Shown in pieces: positions 43,004-52,109 of a DNA stretch of 64,000 nucleotides. A program made the translations under genes and the position numbers. The notes under the pieces were generated by a model that saw nothing but the letters and a program-made list of their open reading frames with translations, did not search any database and had not been told where the DNA came from. Numbering within the stretch: position 1 is the stretch's first letter; the number at the start of each line of letters is the position of its first letter. Origin of the DNA: Chloroflexi bacterium OLB13 (GTDB lineage: Bacteria; Chloroflexota; Anaerolineae; Aggregatilineales; Phototrophicaceae). The stretch spans positions 58,206-122,205 of the forward strand of contig JZRA01000132.1 in the NCBI GenBank assembly GCA_001567485.1, read 5' to 3'.

Positions 43004-43046
43004 ACGGGGTGGGTGAGGGTCAGACAAACGGCCACGCCCACCCCGT
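43004..43046. terminator. Long-loop hairpin after the protease gene
   Basis: A perfect 10-base-pair stem ACGGGGTGGG/CCCACCCCGT with a 23-base loop lies between two convergent genes. There is no T-tract, so it may stabilise mRNA ends or slow polymerase rather than terminate alone. Confidence 0.45.
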
Positions 43047-43107
43047 ATGGCTCCAACCTTTCAGCGCCTGCTGCCGTCACTGAGCAGATCGACAGCCGGT
43101 TATTGAC

Positions 43108-43572
43108 TTAGCCGGACACCTGCCCACCGAGCGCAGGCTCATACGCAAGAACCAGCGAACGCCACGCGTCAGGGACGATGACCGTGGCGTTCAACGTGTA
43201 ATCATACGCGACGACGACCGTGCGCGAGTCGGCGGTCACGACAGGCTGACCCTCGCGCATGACGGTGATGACGTGCGTCATGTCGAAGCTCTTCGTGCCA
43301 AGCCGGCTCACCCGTGTCCAGACGTATGCCTCGCGGTCATCGAGCGTCATCGGCGCGCGGAAGTCGATTTCGGCGCGGGCGATAATCAGCCCCCGTTCGG
43401 ACAAGCTGCCGTTCCACAACTTCTGGTCACGGAAGTACCCGACGCGTGACTGTTCGAGGTACGTCAGAAACTTGGCGTTGTTGACGTGGCCGAGCGTGTC
43501 CATGTCGCCGTAGCGAATCGGGATCACCGTCAAATAGCGGTAGCCCTCTGGCGCGGGAATGTCGTATGTCAT
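43108..43572 (-). CDS. Acyl-CoA thioesterase, hot-dog fold (4HBT type)
   Basis: A 154-residue hot-dog protein. The catalytic region RYGDMDTLGHVNNAKFLTYL matches the 4-hydroxybenzoyl-CoA/YbgC thioesterase group, with Asp in GDMD. ATGA overlap with the stop of the upstream lipoprotein gene means coupled translation. Specific acyl-CoA is unknown. Confidence 0.87.
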   Translation of the reverse strand: MTYDIPAPEGYRYLTVIPIRYGDMDTLGHVNNAKFLTYLEQSRVGYFRDQKLWNGSLSERGLIIARAEIDFRAPMTLDDREAYVWTRVSRLGTKSFDMTHVITVMREGQPVVTADSRTVVVAYDYTLNATVIVPDAWRSLVLAYEPALGGQVSG

Positions 43573-44420
43573 CGCGGGGTTCCTGTGACAGTCGCCAAAA
43601 ATTCGAGGATGAGCGTAACCATATCTGGCCGGTTGAACAAGATTTGCGTGCCGCGCCCGGCGTCGTCGAACGGCTGAAGCAGCGCCGATCCAGTCGCGAG
43701 CTGGCGGAGCGTGTTGGCGGTGCGCAGCGATGCCGAGTCGACTTCGCTGGCGGCGAGCAGAATGGGCCGCGGGTTGTAGGCCTGCATGACGGCGTCGGCG
43801 TTCTCGGCGCTCTGCGGGCTGAGCAGGACGGAACCCAAGCACCGGCTGTCCCCGGCGCATGCCACAAGCGCGAAGTCTGCGCCGGCTTCCGCGCCGATCA
43901 GGATCACCCGCGCGGGATCGACGCCGGGCTGAAGCGCCGCTGCATTCACCAGCGCCGCGATGTCGTCTGCGGTGATGCTGCGCGACCACTGAAAGACGAC
44001 GACCGAGTAACCGGCCTGTCGCAGCTGCGAAGGGAAGCCCGCCCACTGCTCGAACGTTGCGCCGAACAGCACGACACCGGGCGCGCGGCCACCGGGCAGC
44101 CAGACCTCGCCGTTGACGCTCACGCCGGAGGACAGCACCGTCTCGATCAGGATCGGGCGATTACTTAAGTCAGGTGTGGGCATGCTGGGAAGGAACGCTG
44201 AGTCCGCGGGGAGGGCCGCGGCGGTCGGGTTGGTGACGCCTTCGAGGAACAGCGGCCCGTCGTCCGCGATCTCCGTTGGCGGATGGATGTCGATGGTCGG
44301 GCTGGGGGCGAGGTCGGGAAACGCAGACGTCGGCGTCGCAGTCGGCTCAGGGCCGAACGCGACATCACAGCCCGCAGCCGCAAGCATTAAGATCATGATG
44401 AGGGGAACATACCGGTTCAT
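43569..44420 (-). CDS. Lipoprotein with alpha/beta-hydrolase fold, nucleophile Ser absent
   Basis: A 283-residue lipoprotein: MNRYVPLIMILMLAAAGC gives a clear lipobox with Cys18, followed by a Thr/Pro-rich linker. From about residue 95 it follows a dienelactone-hydrolase-like course: GEVWLPGGRAPGVVLFGA, AGYSVVVFQW, then the elbow VILIGAEAGADFAL, where the usual Gly-x-Ser-x-Gly is GAEAG. It may therefore be non-catalytic. I chose the ATG at 44420 because it gives the signal sequence; the ribosome site is weak. Confidence 0.8.
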   Translation of the reverse strand: MNRYVPLIMILMLAAAGCDVAFGPEPTATPTSAFPDLAPSPTIDIHPPTEIADDGPLFLEGVTNPTAAALPADSAFLPSMPTPDLSNRPILIETVLSSGVSVNGEVWLPGGRAPGVVLFGATFEQWAGFPSQLRQAGYSVVVFQWSRSITADDIAALVNAAALQPGVDPARVILIGAEAGADFALVACAGDSRCLGSVLLSPQSAENADAVMQAYNPRPILLAASEVDSASLRTANTLRQLATGSALLQPFDDAGRGTQILFNRPDMVTLILEFLATVTGTPR

Positions 44421-44448
44421 GGGCGGAAGTATAGGTTGAGGGTGTGTG

Positions 44449-44478
44449 TTGGTCAAACGACGAATCACCCACTATAAT
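44449..44478 (+). promoter_or_regulatory. Promoter of the LysM lipoprotein gene
   Basis: -35 TTGGTC (44449-44454), 18-base spacer, perfect -10 TATAAT (44473-44478); leader about 33 bases. Confidence 0.6.
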
Positions 44479-44517
44479 CGAAGCGTTGCCTGCCGCTGTC
44501 TCGGGGAGTGGATCGAT

Positions 44518-45369
44518 ATGCAGCAGCTCAGTGCGCGCCGTGTCGCGTTTGTGGCATCCCTCGTCTTCGCTGCATTGATGGCCGGAGGATGTTTGTTGTC
44601 TGCCAGCGAAGGCGCAGCCGAACCTACGGCTATCCCCCAGCTGTTGCCCAGCCTGACGCCGACACCGACCGAGACCCACACGCCCGGCCCTACGCCAGAG
44701 CCGCAGGTCATTGTCGTCACCAACACGCCTGACCCCAACGAACTGGCGCAGCTCACGATGATCGCGCAGGTGGTCGAAGCGACCATTGACCCGATCATCT
44801 TGGACGTGACGCTGACCGTCGCGGCGGCGACCGGAATCCCGCTGACGCAGACCGCGGAAGCCGGGATCAATTTCCAACTGCCGACGCTGACCCCGACATT
44901 CGACCCGACCCTATCGGTGTTCCCGACCTTCACGCCAACGTTCCAGACCGGCGGCGCTGGCGACTGCGTGCATATCGTGGCGGCCGGGCAGAACCTGTTC
45001 CGCATCGGCTTGCAGTACAACATGTCGTACATCACGCTGGCGAACTATAACGGCATCGCCAACCCGGCGCTTATCCGAGTCGGTCAGGAAATCCGTATTC
45101 CGAACTGCGGCGCGGGCCAGCCCGCTCCGGGGTCTGTCCCCAGCTCAGGCGGCGGCTCGACCGAAAGCGGCGCGCTCCCCGGAACAGGCGCGGGTTCAGG
45201 GTTCGGGACGACAGGCAGCACCTGCGGGCCGTCCATCGTAGTCGAGCAGAACGACACGCTGTTCGCGATCTCGCTGCGCTGTAATGTCCTAATCCGCGAC
45301 ATTCAATCGCTGAACGGGATCACCAACCCGGACTTAATTTACTTCAACACGACGCTGCGCCTGCAGTAG
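44518..45369 (+). CDS. Lipoprotein with two LysM domains
   Basis: A 283-residue lipoprotein. Lipobox LMAGGC (Cys25), then a Thr/Pro-rich stretch (PSLTPTPTETHTPGPTPEP). Two LysM modules follow: one around HIVAAGQNLFRIGLQYNMS and one at the C-terminus (VVEQNDTLFAISLRCNV), separated by a Gly/Ser linker. It would be anchored in the membrane and bind wall glycans. GGGGAG is about 11 bases before the ATG. Confidence 0.87.
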   Translation: MQQLSARRVAFVASLVFAALMAGGCLLSASEGAAEPTAIPQLLPSLTPTPTETHTPGPTPEPQVIVVTNTPDPNELAQLTMIAQVVEATIDPIILDVTLTVAAATGIPLTQTAEAGINFQLPTLTPTFDPTLSVFPTFTPTFQTGGAGDCVHIVAAGQNLFRIGLQYNMSYITLANYNGIANPALIRVGQEIRIPNCGAGQPAPGSVPSSGGGSTESGALPGTGAGSGFGTTGSTCGPSIVVEQNDTLFAISLRCNVLIRDIQSLNGITNPDLIYFNTTLRLQ

Positions 45370-45379
45370 AGGGGGCGGC

Positions 45380-45910
45380 ATGAAAGAGACGCTGACGGCC
45401 TCGAAGCGAATCTATGAGGGCCGGGTGGTGACGTTAGACCTTGTCGACGTCACGCTGCCGGATGGCAACGCGGCCAAGCGTGAGATCGTGCGTCACCCCG
45501 GCGCGGTGGCGGTCGTCCCGATCGACGAGGACGGCAACGTGATCCTCGTGTCGCAGTATCGCACAGCGGCTGACCATGTGCTGATCGAAATCCCCGCCGG
45601 CACGCTGAACCCCGGCGAAGACCCGGTGGATTGCGCGCGGCGTGAGCTTCAAGAGGAGATCGGTTATATCCCGCGATCTCTGATGCCGATGGGCGCGTTC
45701 TTCGCCGCTCCCGGCTATACGACCGAGCAGATTCATCTGTTCATGGCGACGAACCTCGAATACTCTCCGCTGCCGGCCGACCATGACGAGTTCATCGAGG
45801 TGAGCCGGATGCCCTTGCGAGACGCGCTGGAACAGGCGCAGAACGGGATGCTGCACGATGGCAAGTCGATCATCGGCATCCTGCGCGTCGCGCGTCATCT
45901 GGGCCTGTGA
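45380..45910 (+). CDS. Nudix hydrolase, ADP-ribose pyrophosphatase-like
   Basis: A 176-residue Nudix enzyme. The Nudix box is GTLNPGEDPVDCARRELQEE followed by IG, complete with all three Glu. The preceding ILVSQYRTAADHVLIEIPAG is typical of ADP-ribose/ADP-sugar pyrophosphatases (NudF-like). It starts 10 bases after the LysM lipoprotein gene with GGGGGCGG before the ATG. Confidence 0.9.
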   Translation: MKETLTASKRIYEGRVVTLDLVDVTLPDGNAAKREIVRHPGAVAVVPIDEDGNVILVSQYRTAADHVLIEIPAGTLNPGEDPVDCARRELQEEIGYIPRSLMPMGAFFAAPGYTTEQIHLFMATNLEYSPLPADHDEFIEVSRMPLRDALEQAQNGMLHDGKSIIGILRVARHLGL

Positions 45911-45920
45911 GGCATAGACG

Positions 45921-46343
45921 TTGGATCGTGTCGCACAGTTTGGAATCGCGCTGGGCGCGTTGGGGCTGCTGCTGCTCATCATGGGGCTGTTCCCCGGCAT
46001 TACTGGCCGCACGCCGACGCTGAACGTCGGTGTCGTTCAGTTGGCCGCCATGCTGATCGGCTGGTCGCTGATGACGTTCGGCGCGCTGATCTATGCCAAG
46101 TTCACGTATTTCGCGAAAGTTCAGAGCAACCTCACGCAGCAAATCGGCAGCCGGCTTGCGCTGACCGGGATCGTGTTCGCAGCGATCTGCGGCTTGGCGG
46201 ATGTGCTCGGCTTCGGATCCAACGCCGGCGTGCTCGCCAACGACGTGGTGATCGGCCAGTTCCAGATCGCCGGGATCATCGGCAGCTTCGTGCTGTCGTC
46301 GCTGGGGGTGATCCTCTTCGCGATTGGCAACGAGCCGCGCTAG
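45921..46343 (+). CDS. Small four-helix membrane protein of unknown function
   Basis: A 140-residue protein with four hydrophobic segments (GALGLLLLIMGLFPG, LAAMLIGWSLMTFGALIY, LTGIVFAAICGLADVLG, IIGSFVLSSLGVILFAIG). It starts with TTG, with GAGG 9 bases upstream and 10 bases after the Nudix gene. Its TAG overlaps the TAG of the converging glycosyltransferase gene. Confidence 0.7.
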   Translation: MDRVAQFGIALGALGLLLLIMGLFPGITGRTPTLNVGVVQLAAMLIGWSLMTFGALIYAKFTYFAKVQSNLTQQIGSRLALTGIVFAAICGLADVLGFGSNAGVLANDVVIGQFQIAGIIGSFVLSSLGVILFAIGNEPR

Positions 46344-48301
46344 TCCCCGTTCAGCGGGAGATCGACCCAGTTTCCGGCGGCGTTTCCGGCAACATCCAGC
46401 ACGTCGACGGCTTGAATTTCGCCGGTCTCTGCATCGAGGATGCGGTAGAACCCCACGCGCAGCACAGCCGCGTCCGTCAGGTCGAGGTCGACGTTGATGG
46501 AGAGCATATCCCCGGCGCACCAATAGCGGCCCGGATAGAACGAAGCGTCGCGCTGCGCGATGCGGTTCCCCGCCGCGTCCAGCGCGTGGAAGAACACCTG
46601 ATAGTCGTAGTCCAAGCCGCCGTAGAATGTGCGATCCGGGCTGTTCGATACGCTAAAGACAGCCGAGCCGTACCCATCTTGGACGACAAGTGCCAAGAGC
46701 GCAGCGCTGTTGGAAAAGACCGCGATCGGCGTGTCCGACTGGCGGGGTAATGAGGGCTGTGCAGGCGTGTCCGCGATGCGCACCTGATAGTCGCCCTCGC
46801 CGATGCGACCGGCTACGACGGAGGAATCCAGCGCCGGGCCAAGCGCATCCCGGAACTCTTGTGGGGCGGTCGGCGCGACGATCAACGCCGAAGGGCCGGC
46901 GGGATGCAGCTGAATCCTCGGATCGACAGGACGCGGCCGGACGCACGCCGTCGTGTCGCGCAGCAGCACCGGCCAGCGCGCCGCGTCAACGTCGAACCAC
47001 ACGCGATCTCCGTCCGATGCGACGATCACGTCGTCGATGCCATCGGGGATCGCCCCGACGACCTCGTTCAGGATGCGGCTGGGCGTGGTGTAGCCGGACG
47101 TGCCCTCGCCGATTGGGATGTAGTTCGTGTAGGCGTACTGCATCACGGATTGAAAGCCGATCCACGCGAGGATCAGCGGCGCCGCCAGCCCGCCGAACGC
47201 CACGAACGCCGCGTTTCGCGCCGTCAGCCGGCTCGACAGCGTCCGGTACACGGTTTCGACGCCGAAGCCGATTAACAGCGCGAAGGCCGGAAGCTGCGGC
47301 ACGTAATAATGCGGCCATACATCGGCCAACCCGATCTCGAACACGGCGGCGGGCAGCACGATCCACAACAGCAGCGGGATCAGCCAGACGCGGCGGCGGG
47401 TGAGGACAGCCCCGGTTCCGGCGACCAGCAGCGCGGTGCTGATCGCGACGACGGCGGCCGTTTCAACGGCTGGATGTGCAAACGGCGCGGGATCGACCGT
47501 CGGCGCAACCCACGACTCAGTCGCGACGCCGGTCGTCAGGCGGCTGATGTAGGCGAGGCTTTCGACCGACCCATCCCGATCCCCGCCGCTGCGTGAAGCG
47601 ACATCCGCGATCCGTGTCGGGTCGTCGCGCAAGGTCTGCGTGAGTCCGAGGGCATACGGCAGCATTACCGCGACGCCGAGCGCGATGCTTACTGCGAACG
47701 GGAGCAGACGCGTTCGACTGCGCCCACGCCATACGATCCATGCGAAAAGCGGGACGAGCGCCCAGCCTGCGAAGTGAATCTGCATCCCGAACAGCATCAC
47801 CGGCAGCATGGCCAACTGGCCCCAGCGCCGCCCGCCTTTCCAGCCCCACAGCGCGGCGGCCAGCGCCACGAGCAGAAACGGGAGCATGTAGTCCTGCGCC
47901 CAGATCTTCCGGCTGTACAGCACCGCCCACGGCGTGACGGCCAACCAGATCCCGGCGGCGAGCGCAGGCACGTATCCGATCCAGCGCCGCGCGATGGCCC
48001 ACAACACGCCCACACCGGCGGCATTGAGCAGCGCGATGAACGCGGTCACGACGACTGGATTGTTGGTGAACACGTACGGAACCGCCATCACGTAGATACT
48101 GGTCGGCGGGTTGGGGATGCCGACCGATGACAGGATGCCTTGCAGCGGGAAAGTCAGGCCGTCCGCCATCTCCTGCGCCATCATGGCGACCATCGCTTCG
48201 TCGTGGAAGAACTCGACGTTCTGGATGTCAACGAGGCGGGCGATCAGCGCGAGCGCGATCACAGCCGCCAGTGCGATCATGTTCGCCGTGCGAGGAGTCA
48301 C
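46340..48301 (-). CDS. Membrane glycosyltransferase, GT39/ArnT-like
   Basis: A 653-residue polytopic protein of the GT-C class. About ten membrane helices occupy residues 1-420. The first outer loop has the acidic motif EFFHDEAMVAMMAQE, matching the catalytic Asp of dolichyl-phosphate-mannose or ArnT-type transferases. The C-terminal 200 residues form an outside beta-rich domain. It would use a polyprenyl-linked sugar to modify proteins or envelope lipids. Its ATG overlaps the stop of the DtxR-type gene (ATGA). Confidence 0.82.
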   Translation of the reverse strand: MTPRTANMIALAAVIALALIARLVDIQNVEFFHDEAMVAMMAQEMADGLTFPLQGILSSVGIPNPPTSIYVMAVPYVFTNNPVVVTAFIALLNAAGVGVLWAIARRWIGYVPALAAGIWLAVTPWAVLYSRKIWAQDYMLPFLLVALAAALWGWKGGRRWGQLAMLPVMLFGMQIHFAGWALVPLFAWIVWRGRSRTRLLPFAVSIALGVAVMLPYALGLTQTLRDDPTRIADVASRSGGDRDGSVESLAYISRLTTGVATESWVAPTVDPAPFAHPAVETAAVVAISTALLVAGTGAVLTRRRVWLIPLLLWIVLPAAVFEIGLADVWPHYYVPQLPAFALLIGFGVETVYRTLSSRLTARNAAFVAFGGLAAPLILAWIGFQSVMQYAYTNYIPIGEGTSGYTTPSRILNEVVGAIPDGIDDVIVASDGDRVWFDVDAARWPVLLRDTTACVRPRPVDPRIQLHPAGPSALIVAPTAPQEFRDALGPALDSSVVAGRIGEGDYQVRIADTPAQPSLPRQSDTPIAVFSNSAALLALVVQDGYGSAVFSVSNSPDRTFYGGLDYDYQVFFHALDAAGNRIAQRDASFYPGRYWCAGDMLSINVDLDLTDAAVLRVGFYRILDAETGEIQAVDVLDVAGNAAGNWVDLPLNGD

Positions 48302-48981
48302 GCGAGATCAAAGTCCTCGGGGAGGCAGACACGCAGCACGCGGGCCAACTCATGCCCGATGAAGTGTGTGTCGCCGCGGATCAGCAGCTTCAGCGGCCCG
48401 TTGAACGGCGCGCGTTCGATCAGCTTGAAGTCAGCGCCCGTCACCATGCCCAGCGAGTCAAGATACCGAAGCTTTTCGGCATCATGCGAGTTGACGCGGC
48501 TGACTTTAAGCGGCACGTTGGGCGTGGCTTCGATCAACGGGAAGTCGCGCACAATCGGCATCACGCCGTCTGCGGAGGGGATCGGTTCGCCGTGCGGACA
48601 GCGCGCCGGATGACCGGCGAGGTCGGCCATGCGTTCGACCACCGTCTCGCTCACGACAGCGCCGAGCGAATCGGCAGCGTCGTGTACCTCGTGCCAGCCG
48701 AACGCCATGACGTCGGTCAGAAACCGTTCGACAAGGCGGTGGCGGCGGATCGACTTGAGCGCCTCACGCTCCCCGTCGACCGTCAGCGCCACGCCGCGGT
48801 ACGGCTCGTGGACGAGGTAGCCCGCATCCTTGAGGCGCTGTACCATACGGGTGACGGCCGGCGCGCTCACGCCCAATACATCGGCAAGCGCCGAGGTCGT
48901 CACCGGCTGTTGTTCGCCGTGATAATTGGCGAGACGGTAAGCCTCGGCTAGATAATCTTGCATTGCTGACGTCAGCGCCAT
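48298..48981 (-). CDS. DtxR/MntR-family metal-dependent regulator
   Basis: A 227-residue regulator. The N-terminal winged helix has QDYLAEAYRLA, VTTSALADVLGVSAPAVTRM and LKDAGYLVHEPYRGVALT. The middle dimer/metal domain has HRLVERFLTDVMAFGWHEVHDAAD with the usual His and Glu ligands. The C-terminal 75 residues are an SH3-like FeoA-type domain. It senses Fe or Mn. Its coupling to a glycosyltransferase gene instead of a metal transporter is odd. Confidence 0.9.
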   Translation of the reverse strand: MALTSAMQDYLAEAYRLANYHGEQQPVTTSALADVLGVSAPAVTRMVQRLKDAGYLVHEPYRGVALTVDGEREALKSIRRHRLVERFLTDVMAFGWHEVHDAADSLGAVVSETVVERMADLAGHPARCPHGEPIPSADGVMPIVRDFPLIEATPNVPLKVSRVNSHDAEKLRYLDSLGMVTGADFKLIERAPFNGPLKLLIRGDTHFIGHELARVLRVCLPEDFDLA

Positions 48982-49049
48982 GCGCGTGGGTTTCGTCCTT
49001 TTTCACCAATCGCTTTCCTCAAATATACAGGGATTGAATTAAAAGTTGC

Positions 49050-49065
49050 AAGGGGTTAAACCCTT
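49050..49065. promoter_or_regulatory. Near-perfect palindrome upstream of the DtxR-type gene
   Basis: AAGGGGTTAAACCCTT, a 16-base palindrome with one mismatched pair, 69 bases before the regulator start and about 105 before the GH13 gene. A candidate operator for either direction. Confidence 0.4.
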
Positions 49066-49154
49066 ACGAATAAGTCCATGATGAGCGATGCGTGTGATGC
49101 CGCGCCGGTTGTCCACGATGCCGGTCATGGCTACAATGCGCTGCATGGACGACG

Positions 49155-49163
49155 TGGTATCGT
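49155..49163 (+). promoter_or_regulatory. Extended -10 directly before the GH13 gene
   Basis: TGGTATCGT ends 6 bases before the ATG at 49170, so the transcript would be leaderless; there is no ribosome site. A second possible -10 (TACAAT) lies near 49133. Confidence 0.35.
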
Positions 49164-49169
49164 AATGAA

Positions 49170-50693
49170 ATGTCGAAAACACTAATCTACGAAATCAATA
49201 CGCGTGTATGGCTAAACGCGCTGAGCCGCCACGCTGCACGCCCGGTCACGCTCGAATCGGTGCCTGACGGCGTGATCGCCGGGCTGGCGGCGCTTGGCGT
49301 GACGCATATCTGGCTGATGGGCATTTGGGTTCGCAGCAGCCTCGCCCGCAAATCCGCCCTGCGCTATCTGGATGAGTACAAGACCGCCTTGCCGGACGTG
49401 TCGCCGGATGACGTGATCGGATCGGCGTACTCCATCGGCAAGTACGAGGTCGCGCCGGAAGCGGGTGGACGTGCCGGACTGGCAGCCTTCCGCGAGGCGG
49501 CTCTGCGGCACGGCATGAAGATCATCCTCGACTATGTGCCGAATCATGTCGGGCTGGATCACCCGTGGGTGACGGGCGCGACTGACCTCTGCGTGCGCGG
49601 GACGCCGGAACTGCTCGATGCGCGGCCGGGCGATTTCTTCAAGAGCATCCGGCCAGACGGTTCGGCGGTCATTACGGCGCACGGGCGTGACCCGAACTTC
49701 CCGCCGTGGAACGACACCGCGCAGCTCAACGCGTTCTCTCACATCCTGCGCCAAGCGGCGATTGCGACGTTGAGCGACATCGCCGTGCAGGCCGACGGCG
49801 TGCGCTGCGATATGGCGATGCTGATGCTTAACGAGGTGTTCGCCAAGACGTGGGCTGGCCTCGTGACGACACCCGCGCCGGGCATCGACTTCTGGGAAGA
49901 GGTCATCCCGGCGGTGCGGCGAGTGAACCCGGACTTTTTGTTTATCGCAGAAGTCTACTGGAACCTTGAAAGCAAGCTGATCGAACAGGGCTTCGACTAC
50001 GCGTATGACAAGCGCCTCTACGACCGGCTGTTATCGGAGGACGTGGCCGGGCTGAAGGCGCATCTCGCCGCGGCCGTGGATTATCAACGCCACATGCTGC
50101 GCTTCATCGAGAATCACGATGAGCCGCGTGCCGCCGTGGACTTTGCAGCGGGTGGGGGCGCGAAGCAGAAGGCCGCCGCAGCGGTGTGCCTGACGCTGCC
50201 GGGCGCTGTGCTGCTGCACGACGGTCAGCTCGATGGGCGTCGCATCAAACTGCCGGTGCAGATCGGGCGTGACCCGGACGAACCCCGTGACCCGGCCCTG
50301 CGCGCGTATTACGTGCGGCTGCTGTCGCAGATCGTGAACAAGCCGGAAGCGTGCGGGCATTGGACGCTTCTGGAGTCTACCGGGGCTGTGCTGGCCTACG
50401 TCTGCTCGACTCCCACCGAGGCGCGGCTGGTCGTTGCGAATATCACAGGCAGTTCGCAGCACAGCACGATCCGGCTGACCGAGGCGTATGGCAGCCATCC
50501 TCTCATCAACGTGTTCACCAATCAGATCTTCGCGCCGTTCGGTGACAGGCTCGAAGTCGATATGCCCCCTTACACAACGAATATCTACGAGGTCGAATTG
50601 GCGCGTCCGGCGCAGCCGACATTGGCGAACCGCCTTGTCGACGTCGCGCGGCGCACGGCGCGCTGGATCAAAGGAGATGGGCCGCGTGGCTGA
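49170..50693 (+). CDS. GH13 alpha-amylase-family glycosidase
   Basis: A 507-residue intracellular glucosidase or transglycosidase of the GH13 barrel. Conserved regions: DYVPNH (I), GVRCDMAML with nucleophile Asp (II), FIAEVYWN with acid/base Glu (III) and FIENHDE (IV). There is no signal peptide, so it acts on internal alpha-glucans or taken-up oligosaccharides. Exact specificity (amylase, trehalose synthase-like, maltosyl-transferase-like) cannot be told. It overlaps the next small gene by 8 bases. Confidence 0.9.
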   Translation: MSKTLIYEINTRVWLNALSRHAARPVTLESVPDGVIAGLAALGVTHIWLMGIWVRSSLARKSALRYLDEYKTALPDVSPDDVIGSAYSIGKYEVAPEAGGRAGLAAFREAALRHGMKIILDYVPNHVGLDHPWVTGATDLCVRGTPELLDARPGDFFKSIRPDGSAVITAHGRDPNFPPWNDTAQLNAFSHILRQAAIATLSDIAVQADGVRCDMAMLMLNEVFAKTWAGLVTTPAPGIDFWEEVIPAVRRVNPDFLFIAEVYWNLESKLIEQGFDYAYDKRLYDRLLSEDVAGLKAHLAAAVDYQRHMLRFIENHDEPRAAVDFAAGGGAKQKAAAAVCLTLPGAVLLHDGQLDGRRIKLPVQIGRDPDEPRDPALRAYYVRLLSQIVNKPEACGHWTLLESTGAVLAYVCSTPTEARLVVANITGSSQHSTIRLTEAYGSHPLINVFTNQIFAPFGDRLEVDMPPYTTNIYEVELARPAQPTLANRLVDVARRTARWIKGDGPRG

Positions 50694-50931
50694 GCGAATC
50701 AATACCGAGTGGATGTGGGCGAATGAAGACGGCGGTGTGAACGGATTGAAGGTTGATCCCGACCGCGAAGTGCTGGAATGGTTTGACGAGATCGGGTGTG
50801 CGTGTGAAGACGCCGACTACGTTCAGTCGTATGCGCACTACCACGAATACGGCCCCGCGTTCTCGAACGTTCCCGACGACGTAGTGGAGCAGTTAGAGCG
50901 CGCGCTGAAGCACTTTGCCCTGCGCGGCTGA
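50686..50931 (+). CDS. Small acidic protein of unknown function
   Basis: An 81-residue protein starting with GTG at 50686, with AAGGAG 9 bases upstream, inside the last codons of the GH13 gene. It is acidic and aromatic (WMWANEDGGVNGL, LEWFDEIGCACEDADYVQ, AHYHEYGPAF) with no known domain. The strong ribosome site and overlap suggest a real, coupled gene. Confidence 0.65.
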   Translation: MAERINTEWMWANEDGGVNGLKVDPDREVLEWFDEIGCACEDADYVQSYAHYHEYGPAFSNVPDDVVEQLERALKHFALRG

Positions 50932-50967
50932 TCGGCTAGAGCGGGCCTGACAGAGAGAGGAACGTGG

Positions 50968-51873
50968 ATGTCCAGCCAGATCGTACGAATCTACGGGATC
51001 CCGATGGACTTGGGACAGAGTCGGCGCGGGGTCGATATGGGGCCGAGCGCGATCCGTTATGCCGGGCTGAGCGACCGCTTGCGTGCGCTCGACTACCTAC
51101 CGATTGATTCCGGCAACCTCGTCGTGCCGCAGGCCGAACAAGCCTACGAACAGTACGACTCGCACGCGAACGCGCGGTATCTGCCGCAGGTCGCCAGCAT
51201 TTGCCGTGATGCCTATGAACAGATCACCGGTGCGCTTCAGCCGGGCGAGCGCGCGATCTTCCTCGGCGGCGATCACACGATCAGCATCGGGACGGTCGCG
51301 GCGGTTCGGCAGCGCGGCCGGGTCGGCGTACTCTGGGTCGACGCTCACGCCGATATGAACACGCCGGAGACCTCGCCGTCCGGGAACATCCACGGCATGA
51401 GCGTCGCCGCTTTGTTGGGCGATGGGCCGGCGGCGCTGAGCGAAATCAGCGGCCACCGGCCCGCGCTGGTCGCTGAAGATGTCGCGATGATCGGGCTGCG
51501 CAATCTGGACTTGGCCGAACGCCAGCGCGTTGCCCGCAGCGGGATGCGCACGTTCACCATGCGCGACATCGACGAACGGGGGCTGTACACCGTCGCGCAA
51601 GAACTGCTCGCCGGGTTCGCGCACTGCGACACCCTACACATCAGCCTTGACCTCGACTCGTGCGACCCGACCTTCGCGCCGGGAGTCGGGACTCCAGTGC
51701 CGGGTGGGTTGTCTTACCGCGAGGCGCACCTGCTGATGGAAATCCTCGCGGATACGGGCCGGGCGCTCACGGTGGACGTGGTCGAGGTCAACCCGGTGCT
51801 GGACGACGGCAATCGCACCGCCAAGCTCGCGGTCGATCTGGTCGCGAGTCTATTCGGCCAGCGCATCATGTAG
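50968..51873 (+). CDS. rocF: Arginase
   Basis: A 301-residue Mn-dependent ureohydrolase turning arginine into ornithine and urea. Metal motifs: GGDH (about 99-102), DAHADMN (about 124-130) and SLDLDSCDP (about 227-235). The substrate-loop region SGNIHGMS, with Asn and His, favours arginase over agmatinase. With RocA at 26577 it indicates arginine catabolism. No urease or ornithine aminotransferase is in the window. Confidence 0.9.
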   Translation: MSSQIVRIYGIPMDLGQSRRGVDMGPSAIRYAGLSDRLRALDYLPIDSGNLVVPQAEQAYEQYDSHANARYLPQVASICRDAYEQITGALQPGERAIFLGGDHTISIGTVAAVRQRGRVGVLWVDAHADMNTPETSPSGNIHGMSVAALLGDGPAALSEISGHRPALVAEDVAMIGLRNLDLAERQRVARSGMRTFTMRDIDERGLYTVAQELLAGFAHCDTLHISLDLDSCDPTFAPGVGTPVPGGLSYREAHLLMEILADTGRALTVDVVEVNPVLDDGNRTAKLAVDLVASLFGQRIM

Positions 51874-52109
51874 GTTGACCGTCAGGCGAACCCACCGCTT
51901 TTCAGGCGTTATCGGGCGGAACGTGCGGATTGAGCTACCCGCGCGCTTTCGAGATGTTACACTGGGATGCGGGATTAGAAAGCCCGATCCGCTGGCTGGA
52001 TGCCGGGGAACGAGATCTCCGGCGTCACACGGCGCAGCGCGGGAACCGCCAGTAAGTTACTCGTCACCCGATACTGTCCGCTTGTTGCTAACGATGGGGG
52101 AAATGGCAG

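Noticed and set aside
51874..52109. Gap after arginase with a 92-codon open frame
   Set aside because: No good ribosome site, irregular composition and no domain. I see only a weak GCCGG/CCGGC stem near 52000; treated as non-coding.
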